The notes: a model not told the origin generated them from the letters alone. A stretch of 64,000 bases of DNA from Streptomyces soli (GCF_003999195.1 NZ_RJVR01000240.1:1-64000), one strand, 5' to 3'. Positions 29,938-38,978 are shown, counted from the first letter of the stretch. Numbers and translations are program-made.

Positions 29938-31851
29938 TCAGCTCACCCACAGGGTGATCGTGCTGCCCTTGGCGGCCTGCTGGCCTGCGCCCGGGGACTG
30001 GTTGTTGACCTTGCCGGTGAAGAAGAACTGGATCACGCGGACGTCGAAGCCGGCGTCCTTGAGGATCTTCTTGGCCTCGTCGACGCTCTTGCCGTCCACA
30101 TCCGGGACGTCGACGATCTGCTGGCCCTTGGAGAGGGTCAGAGTGACGGTGTCGCCCTGACCGAGCTGCCCGTCCGGGCCGGGGGTCTGGAGGGCGACGT
30201 CGCCGGGGTCGGCCGCGTCGGAGTACACGGGCGTCTTGGCGACCTTCACGGTTAGCCCGGCGTCCTCCAGCGACGACCTGGCGTCGTCGACGGAGTCACC
30301 GACCACGTCCGGTACGTCCACCGGCTGGCCCCTGCTGACGGTGATCCCGACGGGGCTGTCCGGCCCGCGGCTCGTGCCGGACTTCGGGTCGGTGCTGATC
30401 ACCTGGCCGGCGTCCACCTCGTCGCTGAACTCCCGGGTGACCGTCCCCGGGGTGAGCCCGACCTGCCTGAGCTGCTGCCTGGCCGCGACCAGCGCCTTAC
30501 CGGTCACATCGGGGACGCTCACCCGCTCCGGGCCCTTGGACACGGTGATGGTGACCGTGCCGTTGTCCCGTACGCGCTCGCCCGTGGCGGGGTCGGTGCT
30601 GATCACCTTGCCCCTGTCGACGCTCTCGCTGTAGTCCGTCGCGACCTTGACGTCGAGGCCCGCCGCGCGCAGGTCGTGCTCGGCCTGAGCCTGGGTCAGG
30701 TCCACCACGGCCGGGGTCCTGGTGAACTGCCCCTCCGCGACGTACCAAACGCCCGCGCAGAGGCCGACGATCACGAGGATGGCGGCCAGGAGTGCGGCCG
30801 GGCCCCTGCGGCTGCCCCTGCTGTTGCCGCCGCTGCCGCTGCTCCGGCGCCGGGCGGCCGGGGGCGGCGGCGGGCTCGCCAGCAGGCTGGTCCGGTTCAG
30901 CGCTTCCGCCGGCTCGGCGTACCGCACGGCCGTGGTCGGCTCCTCGGACCCCACGGCGGGCGGCATCGGCCTGGCCGCCGCCGGCACCGCGTCCAACTGC
31001 TCGTCGGTGAGCGCCTGGCGGGCGGTGTGCAGCCGCGCCAGCAGCTCCACCGCGTCGGCGGGCCGCAGCGCGGCGTCCCGTGCGGCGGCACCGGCGACCA
31101 GCCAGTCCAGCTGCGGGGCGAGGCCCGGGACGGTGACGGAGGGCGGCGTGATGTCCTCGTGGAGGCGCTGGTAAATGACCTGCATCGCCGTGTCGCCGGT
31201 GTGCGGCTTGCCGCCGGTCAGCATCTCGTACAGCAGCAGCCCGCAGGCGTACACATCCGTGCGGGCGTCGGTCGCGCCGTTCTCGATCTGCTCCGGCGCC
31301 ATGTACGACACCGTGCCGAGGACTCCGCCGGTCGTCGCCGTGGTGTTGGTGTCCACCGCCCTGACCAGGCCGAAGTCCACCACCTTCACGCGCCCGTCGT
31401 CCCCGATCAGCACGTTCTCCGGCTTCATGTCCCGGTGGACCAGCCCCGCGCGATGCGCCGCCCCGAGCCCGGCCAGCACGGGCTCCAGGATGTCCAGGGC
31501 CGCCCGGGGGTGCAGCGCGCCGCGCTCGCGCATGACGTCACGCAGGGTGCAGCCCGCGATGTACTCCATGGCGAGGTAGACGTAGGTGCCGTCCGTGCCC
31601 TGGTCGTAGACCCCCACCACATTCGGGTGCGCCAGGCGGGCCACCGCCTTCGCCTCCCGGATGAACCGATCCACGAAGCCGCCGTCCGCCGCCAGCCCCG
31701 GGTGCATCACCTTCAGCGCGAGCACGCGGTCCAGGCGGGTGTCCACGGCCCGGTAGACCGTCGCCATCCCGCCGACCGCGATCCGGGTCTCCACCCGGTA
31801 GCGGCCATCGAGCGTCTGCCCGACAAGCGGGTCCTGAAGGGTCATATCCAC
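29938..31851 (-). CDS. PASTA-domain Ser/Thr protein kinase
   Basis: 637 aa. Kinase domain ~18-280: GGMATVYRAV glycine loop, Lys47 in ALKVM, catalytic Asp141 in HRDMKPENVL, DFG at Asp159, and APEQIENGATDARTDVYACG. A Pro/Ser/Arg-rich juxtamembrane segment leads to one membrane helix (~350-372), then four extracellular PASTA repeats of ~65 residues (each with a VxVPDVxG start from the second on), typical of kinases sensing peptidoglycan fragments. Resembles PknB/PknL; in mycobacteria PknL sits beside Rv2175c, whose homologue is at 16222. Upstream gap 31852-32220 holds repeat copy C. Confidence 0.93.
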   Translation of the reverse strand: MDMTLQDPLVGQTLDGRYRVETRIAVGGMATVYRAVDTRLDRVLALKVMHPGLAADGGFVDRFIREAKAVARLAHPNVVGVYDQGTDGTYVYLAMEYIAGCTLRDVMRERGALHPRAALDILEPVLAGLGAAHRAGLVHRDMKPENVLIGDDGRVKVVDFGLVRAVDTNTTATTGGVLGTVSYMAPEQIENGATDARTDVYACGLLLYEMLTGGKPHTGDTAMQVIYQRLHEDITPPSVTVPGLAPQLDWLVAGAAARDAALRPADAVELLARLHTARQALTDEQLDAVPAAARPMPPAVGSEEPTTAVRYAEPAEALNRTSLLASPPPPPAARRRSSGSGGNSRGSRRGPAALLAAILVIVGLCAGVWYVAEGQFTRTPAVVDLTQAQAEHDLRAAGLDVKVATDYSESVDRGKVISTDPATGERVRDNGTVTITVSKGPERVSVPDVTGKALVAARQQLRQVGLTPGTVTREFSDEVDAGQVISTDPKSGTSRGPDSPVGITVSRGQPVDVPDVVGDSVDDARSSLEDAGLTVKVAKTPVYSDAADPGDVALQTPGPDGQLGQGDTVTLTLSKGQQIVDVPDVDGKSVDEAKKILKDAGFDVRVIQFFFTGKVNNQSPGAGQQAAKGSTITLWVS

Positions 31852-31976
31852 GGTTCAGCAGTCTACGAGCCGCGGCTGACCCGTCCGGCCTAACCCGCAC
31901 GCGTTGTGCCGCCCCCGTACACGACCGGAACCGAACCGTGACCCCCGCGCCGGGCCGCGGCCGGCTGTTCCTCCCC

Positions 31977-32190
31977 CACCCCGCCCCTTCCCGAAACCAG
32001 GGTCGCTGCCCCTGGACCCCGGACGCGTGCGCTGTTCTGCGCGGGTCCGTGGCCGGCAAGTTCAGCCCGTCCGGCGATTGAGGACTGGGGGTCCTCCCCC
32101 AGCCTGGCGGCTGGGTGGTGGTGGGGGTGCCCCCAGCGAAGCGGGGGGGAGTGCCCCCACCGGCCGAAGGCTGGGGGAGGGTCTGGGGTG
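31977..32190. repeat. Dispersed composite repeat, copy C
   Basis: Three known blocks in a row: CCCCGCCCCTTCCCGAAACC (31978-; also at 37410), CCCGTCCGGCGATTGAGGAC (32067-; compare copy A at 13409), and hairpins CCCCCAGCCTGGCGGCTGGG and CCCCCACCGGCCGAAGGCTG up to 32190. It separates the MacR-like gene and the kinase gene, both on minus. Confidence 0.8.
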
Positions 32191-32220
32191 GGGTGGGGGA
32201 GAGCCCAACCGCGGCGGGCG

Positions 32221-32898
32221 TCAGGCGTCGTCGAGGCCCTGCTCAATCGCGTAGCGGACGAGCTCCACGCGGTTGTGGAGCTGAAGCTTGCCGAGGGTGT
32301 TCTGGACGTGGTTCTGGACGGTGCGGTGGGAGATGACGAGGCGCTCGGCGATCTGCTTGTAGCTGAGGCCCTTGGCGACGAGGCGGAGGACTTCGGTTTC
32401 GCGCTCGGTGAGGCGGGGGGCCTCGGGCTCGTTGGGGGCAGTGGGGGCGGGGTCGGAGGCGAGGCGGCGGTATTCGCCGAGGACGAGGCCGGCGAGGCCG
32501 GGGGTGAAGACGGGGTCGCCGACGGCGGTGCGGCGGACGGCGTCGAGGAGCTCCTGGCGGCCGGCGGACTTGAGGAGGTAACCGGTGGCGCCGGACTTGA
32601 CGGCCTCCAGGACGTCCGCGTGCTCACCGCTCGCGGAGAGAACGAGGACCCGGAGGGCGGGGTTGTCGCCGATGACGTCCTTGCAGACCTGGGCCCCGGA
32701 GAGCCCCGGGAGGTTGAGGTCGAGGACGAGGACCTGAGGAAGGACGGCCTTGGCGCGGCGTACCGCCTCGGGGCCGTCGCCGGCCGTGGCGACGACCTCG
32801 TAGCCGGCCTCGGCCAGGTCGCGGGCGACGGCGTCGCGCCACATGGGGTGGTCGTCGACGACCATCACCTTCACCGCTGCCACCGATGGGTCGGTCAT
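32221..32898 (-). CDS. NarL/LuxR-type response regulator (MacR-like)
   Basis: 225 aa. Receiver domain 8-125 with acidic pair Asp15-Asp16, phospho-acceptor Asp60 in VLDLNLPGLSG and Lys110 in GYLLKSAG. LuxR helix-turn-helix at ~160-215: RLTERETEVLRLVAKGLSYK, QIAERLVISHRTVQNHVQNT, LGKLQLHNRVELVRYAI. Its start overlaps the histidine kinase stop. Position and pairing next to plsC match the morphology-linked MacRS system of S. coelicolor (SCO2120/2121); orthology is an inference from gene order. Confidence 0.9.
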   Translation of the reverse strand: MTDPSVAAVKVMVVDDHPMWRDAVARDLAEAGYEVVATAGDGPEAVRRAKAVLPQVLVLDLNLPGLSGAQVCKDVIGDNPALRVLVLSASGEHADVLEAVKSGATGYLLKSAGRQELLDAVRRTAVGDPVFTPGLAGLVLGEYRRLASDPAPTAPNEPEAPRLTERETEVLRLVAKGLSYKQIAERLVISHRTVQNHVQNTLGKLQLHNRVELVRYAIEQGLDDA

Positions 32899-34121
32899 TT
32901 CCTGAGCCTCATTTCGACTTCTGCCCCCTGCCCGGGCACCGAGACCACTTCCACCGTCCCGCCGAGATCATGCAGGCGGCCACGGATCGACTGGGCGACC
33001 CCGAGCCGGCCCTCCTTCTCCGCGTCGGCGAGCCGGCCCTCCGGAATGCCGGGGCCGTCGTCGCGAACGCTGACCAGGACGGCGTCGGGTTCGTCCTCGA
33101 GCAGGATCCAGGCGTGGGCGCCGTCCCCGGCGTGCTTGCGTACGTTGTCGAGCGCGGCGCCGACCGCCGCGGCCAACTCGGTCGCGGCGTACGGGCCTAC
33201 GAGGACGGGCGTACCCGGCGCCGAGACGGTGACACGGGTGGCGGTGAGGGAGGTGAGCAGCGGGCGCAGGTCGACCGGGCCGGCGGGCTCGTCCAGGGCC
33301 TCACGCGGGGCCGGGACGGCGTTGTCCGTCACGAGGGCGCGCAGCGCGACCTCCTGCTGGCCGGCCATCCGGCCCAGTGCCTCCGCCTCGCCGCCGATCT
33401 CCGCGCCGCGCCGCTGGACCATGGCCAGCACCTGCAGGACGCCGTCGTGGATGTCGCGGGCGAGCCGTTCGCGCTCCCGGGTGGCCGCCTCGATCCGCAG
33501 GGCCCGGGCGAGGACGCGCTCGCTGGTGCGGGCGACCTCGACGACGTAGCCGATGGCGATGCTGGCGATCCACACCAGCAGCACGTTGTGCACGGTGTCG
33601 CGGGAGAGCGTGCCTCGCTCGATGACATTGGCGACGCCGACCAGCGCCGAGGTGACCGCCGCCCACCGCCAGCCGCCCTTGATGGCGAACGCGAGCACCG
33701 AGCCGGCGGTCCATATCGACGGCAACGTCGGGCCACCGTCCAGGATGTGTTCGTGCGTGGCGACCGCCGGGGTGAGCAGGATGCCGGCGAGCGCGAGGGT
33801 CATGTCGGCCACCAGGAAGCGCTTGGTGCAGCGCTGCGCCGAGCTGACGTGGCCGAGCGTGGCCAGCGTCCACACGGCGAGCACCGACAGATACGCGACC
33901 CCGGCCCAGGGGCGCTGGTACTCGTGCTCGCTCCAGCCGATGCCGAACAGGCTGACGGCGTACGCGAGGGTCAGCAGCCGATAAGCCGTCAGCGCGCGCC
34001 ACAGCGGCTGCTCGACCGACATGCGTACGACCCGTGGCGGCCGCTCGGTGTGTGGCCGCCGTTCGGTCAGTGACCGCCGTTCGGTCCGTGCCGGGCGCGT
34101 CTCGCGCGTGCGCAGTGGCAT
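32895..34121 (-). CDS. Membrane sensor histidine kinase (MacS-like)
   Basis: 408 aa from ATG 34121 (MPLRTRETRP), with GGGGGAGGGGG upstream; TTG codons further up are less likely. Arg-rich N-terminus, five to six membrane helices (~40-195), then the HisKA_3 phosphorylation motif ERLARDIHDGVLQVLAM with His225, and an ATPase domain with ALDNVRKHAG (N box), VRDDGPGIPEGRL (G1) and a GRLGVAQSIRGRLHDLGGTV segment. Cognate of the adjacent response regulator. The signal sensed is unknown. Confidence 0.9.
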   Translation of the reverse strand: MPLRTRETRPARTERRSLTERRPHTERPPRVVRMSVEQPLWRALTAYRLLTLAYAVSLFGIGWSEHEYQRPWAGVAYLSVLAVWTLATLGHVSSAQRCTKRFLVADMTLALAGILLTPAVATHEHILDGGPTLPSIWTAGSVLAFAIKGGWRWAAVTSALVGVANVIERGTLSRDTVHNVLLVWIASIAIGYVVEVARTSERVLARALRIEAATRERERLARDIHDGVLQVLAMVQRRGAEIGGEAEALGRMAGQQEVALRALVTDNAVPAPREALDEPAGPVDLRPLLTSLTATRVTVSAPGTPVLVGPYAATELAAAVGAALDNVRKHAGDGAHAWILLEDEPDAVLVSVRDDGPGIPEGRLADAEKEGRLGVAQSIRGRLHDLGGTVEVVSVPGQGAEVEMRLRK

Positions 34122-34155
34122 GTCCCCCTCCCCCAACAACCCTCTCCCGTACGGG

Positions 34156-34872
34156 TTATGCCTCGGACTGCTCCTGCTGGTGCTTCTTGGCTTCGGCGAT
34201 CTGCCGCTTGGCGGCGGTCGCGTAGATGTCCTCGTACTCCTGGCCGGACAGCTTCATGATCTCGTACATGACCTCGTCGGTCACCGCGCGCAGGATGAAG
34301 CGGTCGCTGTCCATGCCGTGGTAGCGGCTGAAGTCCAGCGGCTTGCCGATCCGGATGCCGGGCCGCATCAGCTTGGGCATGACCTGCCCGGGCGGCTGGA
34401 TCTTCTCGGTGTCGATCATCGCGACCGGGATCACGGGCGCGCCCGTGGCGAGCGCGATGCGGGCCAGGCCGCCGGGCTTGCCGCGGTAGAGGCGGCCGTC
34501 GGGCGAGCGGGTGCCCTCGGGGTAGATGCCGAAGAGCTCACCGGCCTCGAGGACCTTGATGCCGCTCTTGATCGCGGCCTCGCCGGCGCCGCGCGCGCCG
34601 GAGCGGTCCACCGGGAGCTGGCCGACGCCCTTGAAGAAGGCGGCTGTGAGCTTGCCCTTCAGGCCGGGCGAGGTGAAGTACTCCGCCTTGGCGATGAAGG
34701 TGACCTTCCGGTCCAGCACCGCCGGGAGGAAGAAAGAGTCGGAGAAGGACAGATGGTTGCTCGCAAGGATCGCCGGCCCCTCCTCGGGGATGTTCTCCAG
34801 CCCCTCCACCCATGGCCGGAAAGCGGCCTTGAGCGGGGCGCCGATGGCGACCTTCATCACGCTGTACAACAA
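34156..34872 (-). CDS. 1-acylglycerol-3-phosphate acyltransferase (PlsC family)
   Basis: 238 aa from TTG 34872: AGGAGG lies seven bases upstream, and homologues begin with a similar LYS-MK segment; ATG 34857 is an alternative, and the frame's ATG at 34983 would run over the promoter. Acyltransferase motif I is ASNHLSFSDSFF (NHxxxxD), motif III YPEGTRSPDG, plus PVDRSGARGAGEAA and GAPVIPVAMI. Likely acylates lysophosphatidate in membrane lipid synthesis. C-terminus is a Gln/Lys-rich helix. Follows the MacRS-like genes on the same strand region. Confidence 0.88.
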   Translation of the reverse strand: MLYSVMKVAIGAPLKAAFRPWVEGLENIPEEGPAILASNHLSFSDSFFLPAVLDRKVTFIAKAEYFTSPGLKGKLTAAFFKGVGQLPVDRSGARGAGEAAIKSGIKVLEAGELFGIYPEGTRSPDGRLYRGKPGGLARIALATGAPVIPVAMIDTEKIQPPGQVMPKLMRPGIRIGKPLDFSRYHGMDSDRFILRAVTDEVMYEIMKLSGQEYEDIYATAAKRQIAEAKKHQQEQSEA

Positions 34873-35003
34873 CCGATGACCTCCTGTGTCTGACGGAAAG
34901 ACCTTAACGCCAGATCCTCCCGGGCTCTCCCCCGGTGCTGGCCGTCCGCGTACTGTGAGGTAATCCTTCGCGTGCCCCGCCATTCAGGAACTGGAGACAC
35001 ACG

Positions 35004-35783
35004 GTGCCGCTCATGCCCGGAGCCGAGCCCTTCCGCTATGACGGCGGAGAGATCGGCGTGCTGCTCTGCCACGGCTTCACCGGTACACCACAGTCGCTGA
35101 GGCCCTGGGCCGACCACCTCGCCGAGCAGGACCTCACGGTCTCGCTTCCGCTGCTGCCGGGGCACGGCACCCGCTGGCAGGACATGCAGCTCACCGGCTG
35201 GCAGGACTGGTACGCCGAGGTCGACCGCGAGCTGCGCTCCCTCACCGCCCGCTGTTCCCAGGTCTTCGTCTTCGGCATGTCGATGGGCGGCGCGCTCACG
35301 CTCCACCTGGCCGCGCAGCACGGCGACGCGATCAGCGGCATCGTCCTGGTCAACCCGTCGGTCAAGGCCGACAGCCATCAGCTCAAGGCCGTGCCCGTGC
35401 TCCGGCACCTCGTGCCGTCCGTGCCGGGTATCGCCAGCGACATCGCGAAGGACGGCGTGCAGGAGACCGGCTACGACCGCACGCCGCTGCACGCCGTACA
35501 CTCCCTCAGCCGGTTCTGGAAGCTCGTACGGAACGGGCTGCCGCAGGTCACGCAGCCGCTGCTGCTTCTGCACAGCCGCGTCGACCATGTCGTCCACCCC
35601 TCGAACTCGGCGCTCGTGCTGAGCCGGGTGTCGTCCGCCGACGTGACGGAGCGCGTACTTGAGCGCAGCTACCACGTCGCGACCCTGGACCATGACGCCG
35701 GGCAGATCTTCGACGAGTCGTACGCATTCGTCCAGCGGCTCGCCGCCGCTCCGGCGGCGAAGGAGGAGCCGGCCAGTGGCTGA
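35004..35783 (+). CDS. Carboxylesterase-type alpha/beta hydrolase
   Basis: 259 aa. Oxyanion region LLCHGFTGTPQSLRPWADHL, nucleophile Ser93 in FGMSMGG, and by spacing Asp194 (LLLLHSRVDHVV) and His224 (RSYHVATLDHD). The pattern matches Est30-like carboxylesterases/monoacylglycerol lipases. The stop overlaps the next gene by 8 bp. Its neighbour PlsC suggests a lipid substrate, but that is only context. Confidence 0.9.
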   Translation: MPLMPGAEPFRYDGGEIGVLLCHGFTGTPQSLRPWADHLAEQDLTVSLPLLPGHGTRWQDMQLTGWQDWYAEVDRELRSLTARCSQVFVFGMSMGGALTLHLAAQHGDAISGIVLVNPSVKADSHQLKAVPVLRHLVPSVPGIASDIAKDGVQETGYDRTPLHAVHSLSRFWKLVRNGLPQVTQPLLLLHSRVDHVVHPSNSALVLSRVSSADVTERVLERSYHVATLDHDAGQIFDESYAFVQRLAAAPAAKEEPASG

Positions 35784-36339
35784 ACGCGAGCGCCCCGACG
35801 GCACGGAACCGGAGGAGCAGGGGCAGGGGCAGCAGCCGTCGACGCCGCTCGACGAGGCCGCCGCCTGGGCCCAGTTGATCGCCGCCTACGACGACGAGCC
35901 CGAGTCCGGCGCCGGGTCCTGGCCCGCCGCCGAGGATCTGCCGGCGGCGGACGACGACGCGCCGGACGACGCGGAGCAGGCGACTCCGGACGAGCCGGCG
36001 TCGGCGCCGCCGGCACCGAAGACGACCAGCATCGTCATCCACCCCGTCATCGCCGGCCCCCGCGACTTCGAGATCACCGAGGAGGACGAGGGCCACTTCG
36101 TTCCCCCCGAGCCGCCGCCGCTTCCCGAGACCGACGTCACCACCAAGTTCGCCTGGCTCGCCGTCCTCGGCGGCCCCGCACTGATCTTCGCCTTCATTCT
36201 GCTCCAGCAGGAACTGCCCTGGTGGGCCATCACCACCGGCATCGGCGGCTTCATCGGCGGCTTTGCCACGCTCGTCGCCCGCATGCGCCCGGGTGGCGAC
36301 GACGAGGACGACCTCCCGGGCGGCGGAGCGGTCGTCTGA
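35776..36339 (+). CDS. Acidic single-pass membrane protein, conserved in actinomycetes
   Basis: 187 aa from GTG 35776, overlapping the end of the esterase gene. The first ~120 residues are acidic and disordered, rich in Glu, Asp, Ala, Pro (AAEDLPAADDDAPDDAEQAT). A conserved patch IVIHPVIAGPRDFEITEEDE is followed by two hydrophobic helices (WLAVLGGPALIFAFILL; AITTGIGGFIGGFATLV) and an acidic end. Function unknown. After it, 36340-36456 has only repeat fragments. Confidence 0.75.
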   Translation: MAERERPDGTEPEEQGQGQQPSTPLDEAAAWAQLIAAYDDEPESGAGSWPAAEDLPAADDDAPDDAEQATPDEPASAPPAPKTTSIVIHPVIAGPRDFEITEEDEGHFVPPEPPPLPETDVTTKFAWLAVLGGPALIFAFILLQQELPWWAITTGIGGFIGGFATLVARMRPGGDDEDDLPGGGAVV

Positions 36340-36456
36340 TTTCTGACGCCGCCCTCGCACTGCTTCGCACCCGCTGCGCCGGCGGCTGATGCCACAGCGG
36401 GACGGCTGCGCCGGACTCCGTCCGCCGTCCCGGCTCCCGACACGCTCCTTCCTCCG

Positions 36457-36477
36457 CCCACCTATTCGCGCGGCCTC
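36457..36477. repeat. Single copy of the CCCACCTATTCGCGCGGCC repeat
   Basis: A 21-bp word beginning CCCACCTATTCGCGCGGCC is identical to both arms of the inverted repeat at 57394-57647, and the ~16 bp before it (CGCTCCTTC...) are also similar to the right arm there. Here it is directly followed by the CTAG that begins the MITE. Confidence 0.75.
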
Positions 36478-36640
36478 CTAGTAGTGCTTGGCCAGGTCGG
36501 CCTGACCTGCGGCGATTGCCTCTCGATGTGCCCGGTCGGCAAAGATCGTCAGAATCGTCCGCCCTGGTCAATGGCGCCTGTCCGGCGAGGACATCTCCCG
36601 AGCGCGCCGAGTCCAACCGGACCTGACCAAGCGCTACTAG
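36478..36640. mobile_element. Probable IS701-type MITE with CTAG target duplication
   Basis: Imperfect ~20-bp terminal inverted repeats: left CTAGTAGTGCTTGGCCAGGT (36478-), right its near complement ending at 36640 (CTAGTAGCGCTTGGTCAGGT when reversed). Both ends begin with CTAG, the YTAR-type target duplication of IS701 elements. The right half still reads QWRLSGEDISRARR...DLTKRY followed by the TAG in the terminal repeat, which looks like the last codons of a transposase. At 163 bp it can only be moved in trans. CTAG of the right end contains the TAG stop codon of the neighbouring endonuclease-like gene. Confidence 0.68.
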
Positions 36641-37398
36641 GCGGGCGGCACCATGAGGGCGGCCAGGACCGGGAGGTGATCGGTGGCGGCCCGCAGGTCG
36701 TCCTCCTGGACGTTCTGCAGGCCCACCGGGACGCCGCAGCCCAGCACCTCGATGCCCGAGGTGGCGAAGATCGCGTCGATGCGCTGGTGCGGTCGCTCGG
36801 GCACCGAGGTGTGCTCGCCGCCCCAGGGCTTCGTGGCCCAGGCGTCCTGGAGCTCGGCTGAGAGGCGGCGGAACGTACGGCCGTCGGGGCGGTCGTTGAG
36901 GTCGCCGCCGGCGATGGCGTGGGGTTCGCCCATGCCGGCGAGGCGGTCGAGGAGGAGCCCCGCCTGCTCGTAGCGCTCGCGGGCGGCGAGGCTGAGGTGA
37001 CAGCTCAGTACGGAGAGCCGGGCGCCGCCGATGCGGACGGCGGCGGTCGCGAAGCCGCGCTGGTGGAGCCCAGGGGTGCGGGGCAGCAGGACGTCCTCGG
37101 TGCGCTCGATGTGCGGGCGGAGGGATGACAGGATCAACGGGCCTGCGGCGGTGGCCCCGCCGGTGACGTAGACGAGACCGGACTCGCGGGCGAGCCAGGC
37201 GGCGGCCTTGCGCCAGCGGAAGAAGCGCGGGGCTTCCTGAATGAGCGCGATGTCGGGGGCGCAGGCCCTGATGACGCGGGCCAGCGCCGCCCTGTCGTCC
37301 CTCATGGACCGGATGTTGTAGCTCAGGACGCGGATGACGGCGGAGCCGTCGGACTCCGTCCCGGACGCCGGCAGGTCCGGCAGCACGCTTGCGCTCAC
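36637..37398 (-). CDS. Endonuclease/exonuclease/phosphatase family protein
   Basis: 253 aa from GTG 37398 (VSASVLPDLP). EEP-fold motifs: VLSYNIRSMRDD (Asn), LIQEAPRFF (Glu), LSVLSCHLSLAARERYEQ, GGDLNDRPDGRTFRRLS (Asp/Asn) and the final TDHLPVLAAL (Asp-His). Lacks extensions that would indicate a specific DNA-repair or sphingomyelinase role, so the substrate is unknown. Its stop codon lies inside the CTAG target repeat of the MITE. Confidence 0.87.
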   Translation of the reverse strand: MSASVLPDLPASGTESDGSAVIRVLSYNIRSMRDDRAALARVIRACAPDIALIQEAPRFFRWRKAAAWLARESGLVYVTGGATAAGPLILSSLRPHIERTEDVLLPRTPGLHQRGFATAAVRIGGARLSVLSCHLSLAARERYEQAGLLLDRLAGMGEPHAIAGGDLNDRPDGRTFRRLSAELQDAWATKPWGGEHTSVPERPHQRIDAIFATSGIEVLGCGVPVGLQNVQEDDLRAATDHLPVLAALMVPPA

Positions 37399-37404
37399 TC
37401 GGTC

Positions 37405-37587
37405 AGTGTTCCCCCGCCCCGCCCCTTCCCGAAACCAGGGGGACCGCCCCCGTGGTTGCAGTCCCGTCGGCGACCCCGGGCCCGTGGCCGGGACCGGTGC
37501 CCCCGGCCCGACGGCCGCAAGCCGGCGCAGCAACTCGAAGCCGCGCGACCCCCTGGGGCCGCGCGGTGCGAGAGGCGCGTCGAAAAA
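37405..37587. repeat. Repeat fragments between the EEP gene and glkA
   Basis: The 189-bp gap begins with CCCCGCCCCTTCCCGAAACC (37418 region; same block as copy C) and a CAGGGGGACCGCCCCCGTGG hairpin, passes CCGGGCCCGTGGCCGGG palindromes and ends with TGCGAGAGGCGCGTCG, the reverse of the CGCCTCTCGCAC start of copy E. It resembles a degraded composite repeat. No ORF of interest. Confidence 0.65.
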
Positions 37588-38529
37588 TCAGCCCTGGCGG
37601 GCCAGGTCGGCGGCGCCTACGAGGCCTGCCTTGCCGCCGAGTTGGGCGGCGAGGACTTGGGCGTGCGGGCGGTATTGGCCGCCGACGAGCCAGCGGCGGA
37701 AGGATTTGCGGATGGGTTCGAGGACGAGTTCGCCTTCGTCGGAGACGCCGCCGCCGACGATGAAGGCGGAGGGGTCGAAGAGGGAGGCGAGGTCGGCGAG
37801 GCCGGCGCCGGCCCAGCGGGCGAGCTCGCGGAAGGAGTCGATGGCGACCTTGTCGCCGCCGCGGGCGGCCTGGCTGATGTGGTGGCCCTCGATGGAGTCG
37901 GGCGTGCCGTCACCGAGGGAGAGCAGCAGCTTCGCGCTCTCCGGCTGGGCGACGGCGCGCTGCTTGGCGTAACGGACAAGCGCGCGCCCGGAGGCGTACT
38001 GCTCCCAGCAGCCCTGGCTGCCGCAGCCGCAGAGCAGGCCGTCGGGGACCATGCGGATGTGCCCGAACTCGCCGGCGACGCCGAAGCGGCCGCGGCGCAG
38101 CTTGTTGCCGATGATGATGCCGCCGCCGAGGCCGGTGCCGAGGGTGATGCAGATGACGTCGTCGTGGCCGGCGCCGGCGCCGAAGCGGTACTCGCCCCAG
38201 GCTGCGGCGTTGGCGTCGTTCTCGACCACCACGGGGAGGCCGACACGCTGCTCGACCTTGTCCTTGAGCGGCTCGTGGCGCCAGTTGATGTTCGGGGCGA
38301 AGAGCACGGTGGCGCGCTTGTCGTCCACGTAACCGGCAGCGCCGATGCCGACCGCCTCGACGGGGTGGTGCGCGCTGACGTCGCGGACCGCCGCGGCGAT
38401 GGCGTCGACAACCCCTTCAGGGGTCGACGGGGTCGGCACCGTGACGGTTTCGAGAATCGCGCCGTCTTCGTCGACCACGCCGGCCGCGATCTTGGTGCCG
38501 CCGATGTCGACGCCGATGGTGAGTCCCAT
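37588..38529 (-). CDS. glkA: Glucokinase, ROK family
   Basis: 313 aa; phosphorylates glucose and in Streptomyces is central to carbon catabolite repression. ATP loop GVDIGGTKIAAG at ~6-17, catalytic Asp105 in VVENDANAAAWGE, ROK zinc site His157, Cys167, Cys169, Cys174 in EFGHI...CGCGSQGC, and GTGLGGGIIIGNK. Very close in pattern to S. coelicolor GlkA (MGLTIGVDIGG start). It follows the DUF5304 gene on the same strand after 56 bp. Confidence 0.95.
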   Translation of the reverse strand: MGLTIGVDIGGTKIAAGVVDEDGAILETVTVPTPSTPEGVVDAIAAAVRDVSAHHPVEAVGIGAAGYVDDKRATVLFAPNINWRHEPLKDKVEQRVGLPVVVENDANAAAWGEYRFGAGAGHDDVICITLGTGLGGGIIIGNKLRRGRFGVAGEFGHIRMVPDGLLCGCGSQGCWEQYASGRALVRYAKQRAVAQPESAKLLLSLGDGTPDSIEGHHISQAARGGDKVAIDSFRELARWAGAGLADLASLFDPSAFIVGGGVSDEGELVLEPIRKSFRRWLVGGQYRPHAQVLAAQLGGKAGLVGAADLARQG

Positions 38530-38585
38530 GTGTCCCTCAGTTTTCGGTCGATCCCCGCTGAGTCCAACCGTACCGGAGGGACACG

Positions 38586-38978
38586 TCAGTCCAGGTCGAT
38601 GTGCTCGCTGGACGAGGAACCCGCAGCGCTGTCTGGACCGGCGGTCCAGCGCCGCTCATGGCCGGAAACCGCCGCGCGGTAGGCGGCGAGGAGCTCGGAG
38701 CCGGCCTGCGCGAGGTGGTCGAAGACGTCGGGATTACGTTCCTTGATCGGCTCGATGACCTGCTTGACCTGGGTCACGACGGCCTCGGCGGCCATCGTGG
38801 CGGCCGGGCTGCGCAGCACGGCGATGCGGTCGGCGACGGCCTCCGCGAGCCGACGCAGCTCTTCGGAAGCGCTGCCGGGGCCCTGACCTGCCTGTTCGCG
38901 GCGGCGGGCGTTCTCGGCGGCGATGTCCTCGGCGCTGGCCTTGGCCCAGGCGTCGGACTCGGGCGATTCGCTGGTCAT
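38586..38978 (-). CDS. DUF5304 protein
   Basis: 130 aa from ATG 38978. Starts MTSESPESDAWAKASAEDIA and ends with an acidic/serine tail (AAGSSSSEHIDLD). The middle is amphipathic helical (EELRRLAEAVADRIAVL; VVTQVKQVIEPIKERNPDVF). No membrane segment or catalytic motif. It lies directly upstream of glkA, with ArsA-like and SRPBCC genes further upstream on the same strand. Confidence 0.78.
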   Translation of the reverse strand: MTSESPESDAWAKASAEDIAAENARRREQAGQGPGSASEELRRLAEAVADRIAVLRSPAATMAAEAVVTQVKQVIEPIKERNPDVFDHLAQAGSELLAAYRAAVSGHERRWTAGPDSAAGSSSSEHIDLD

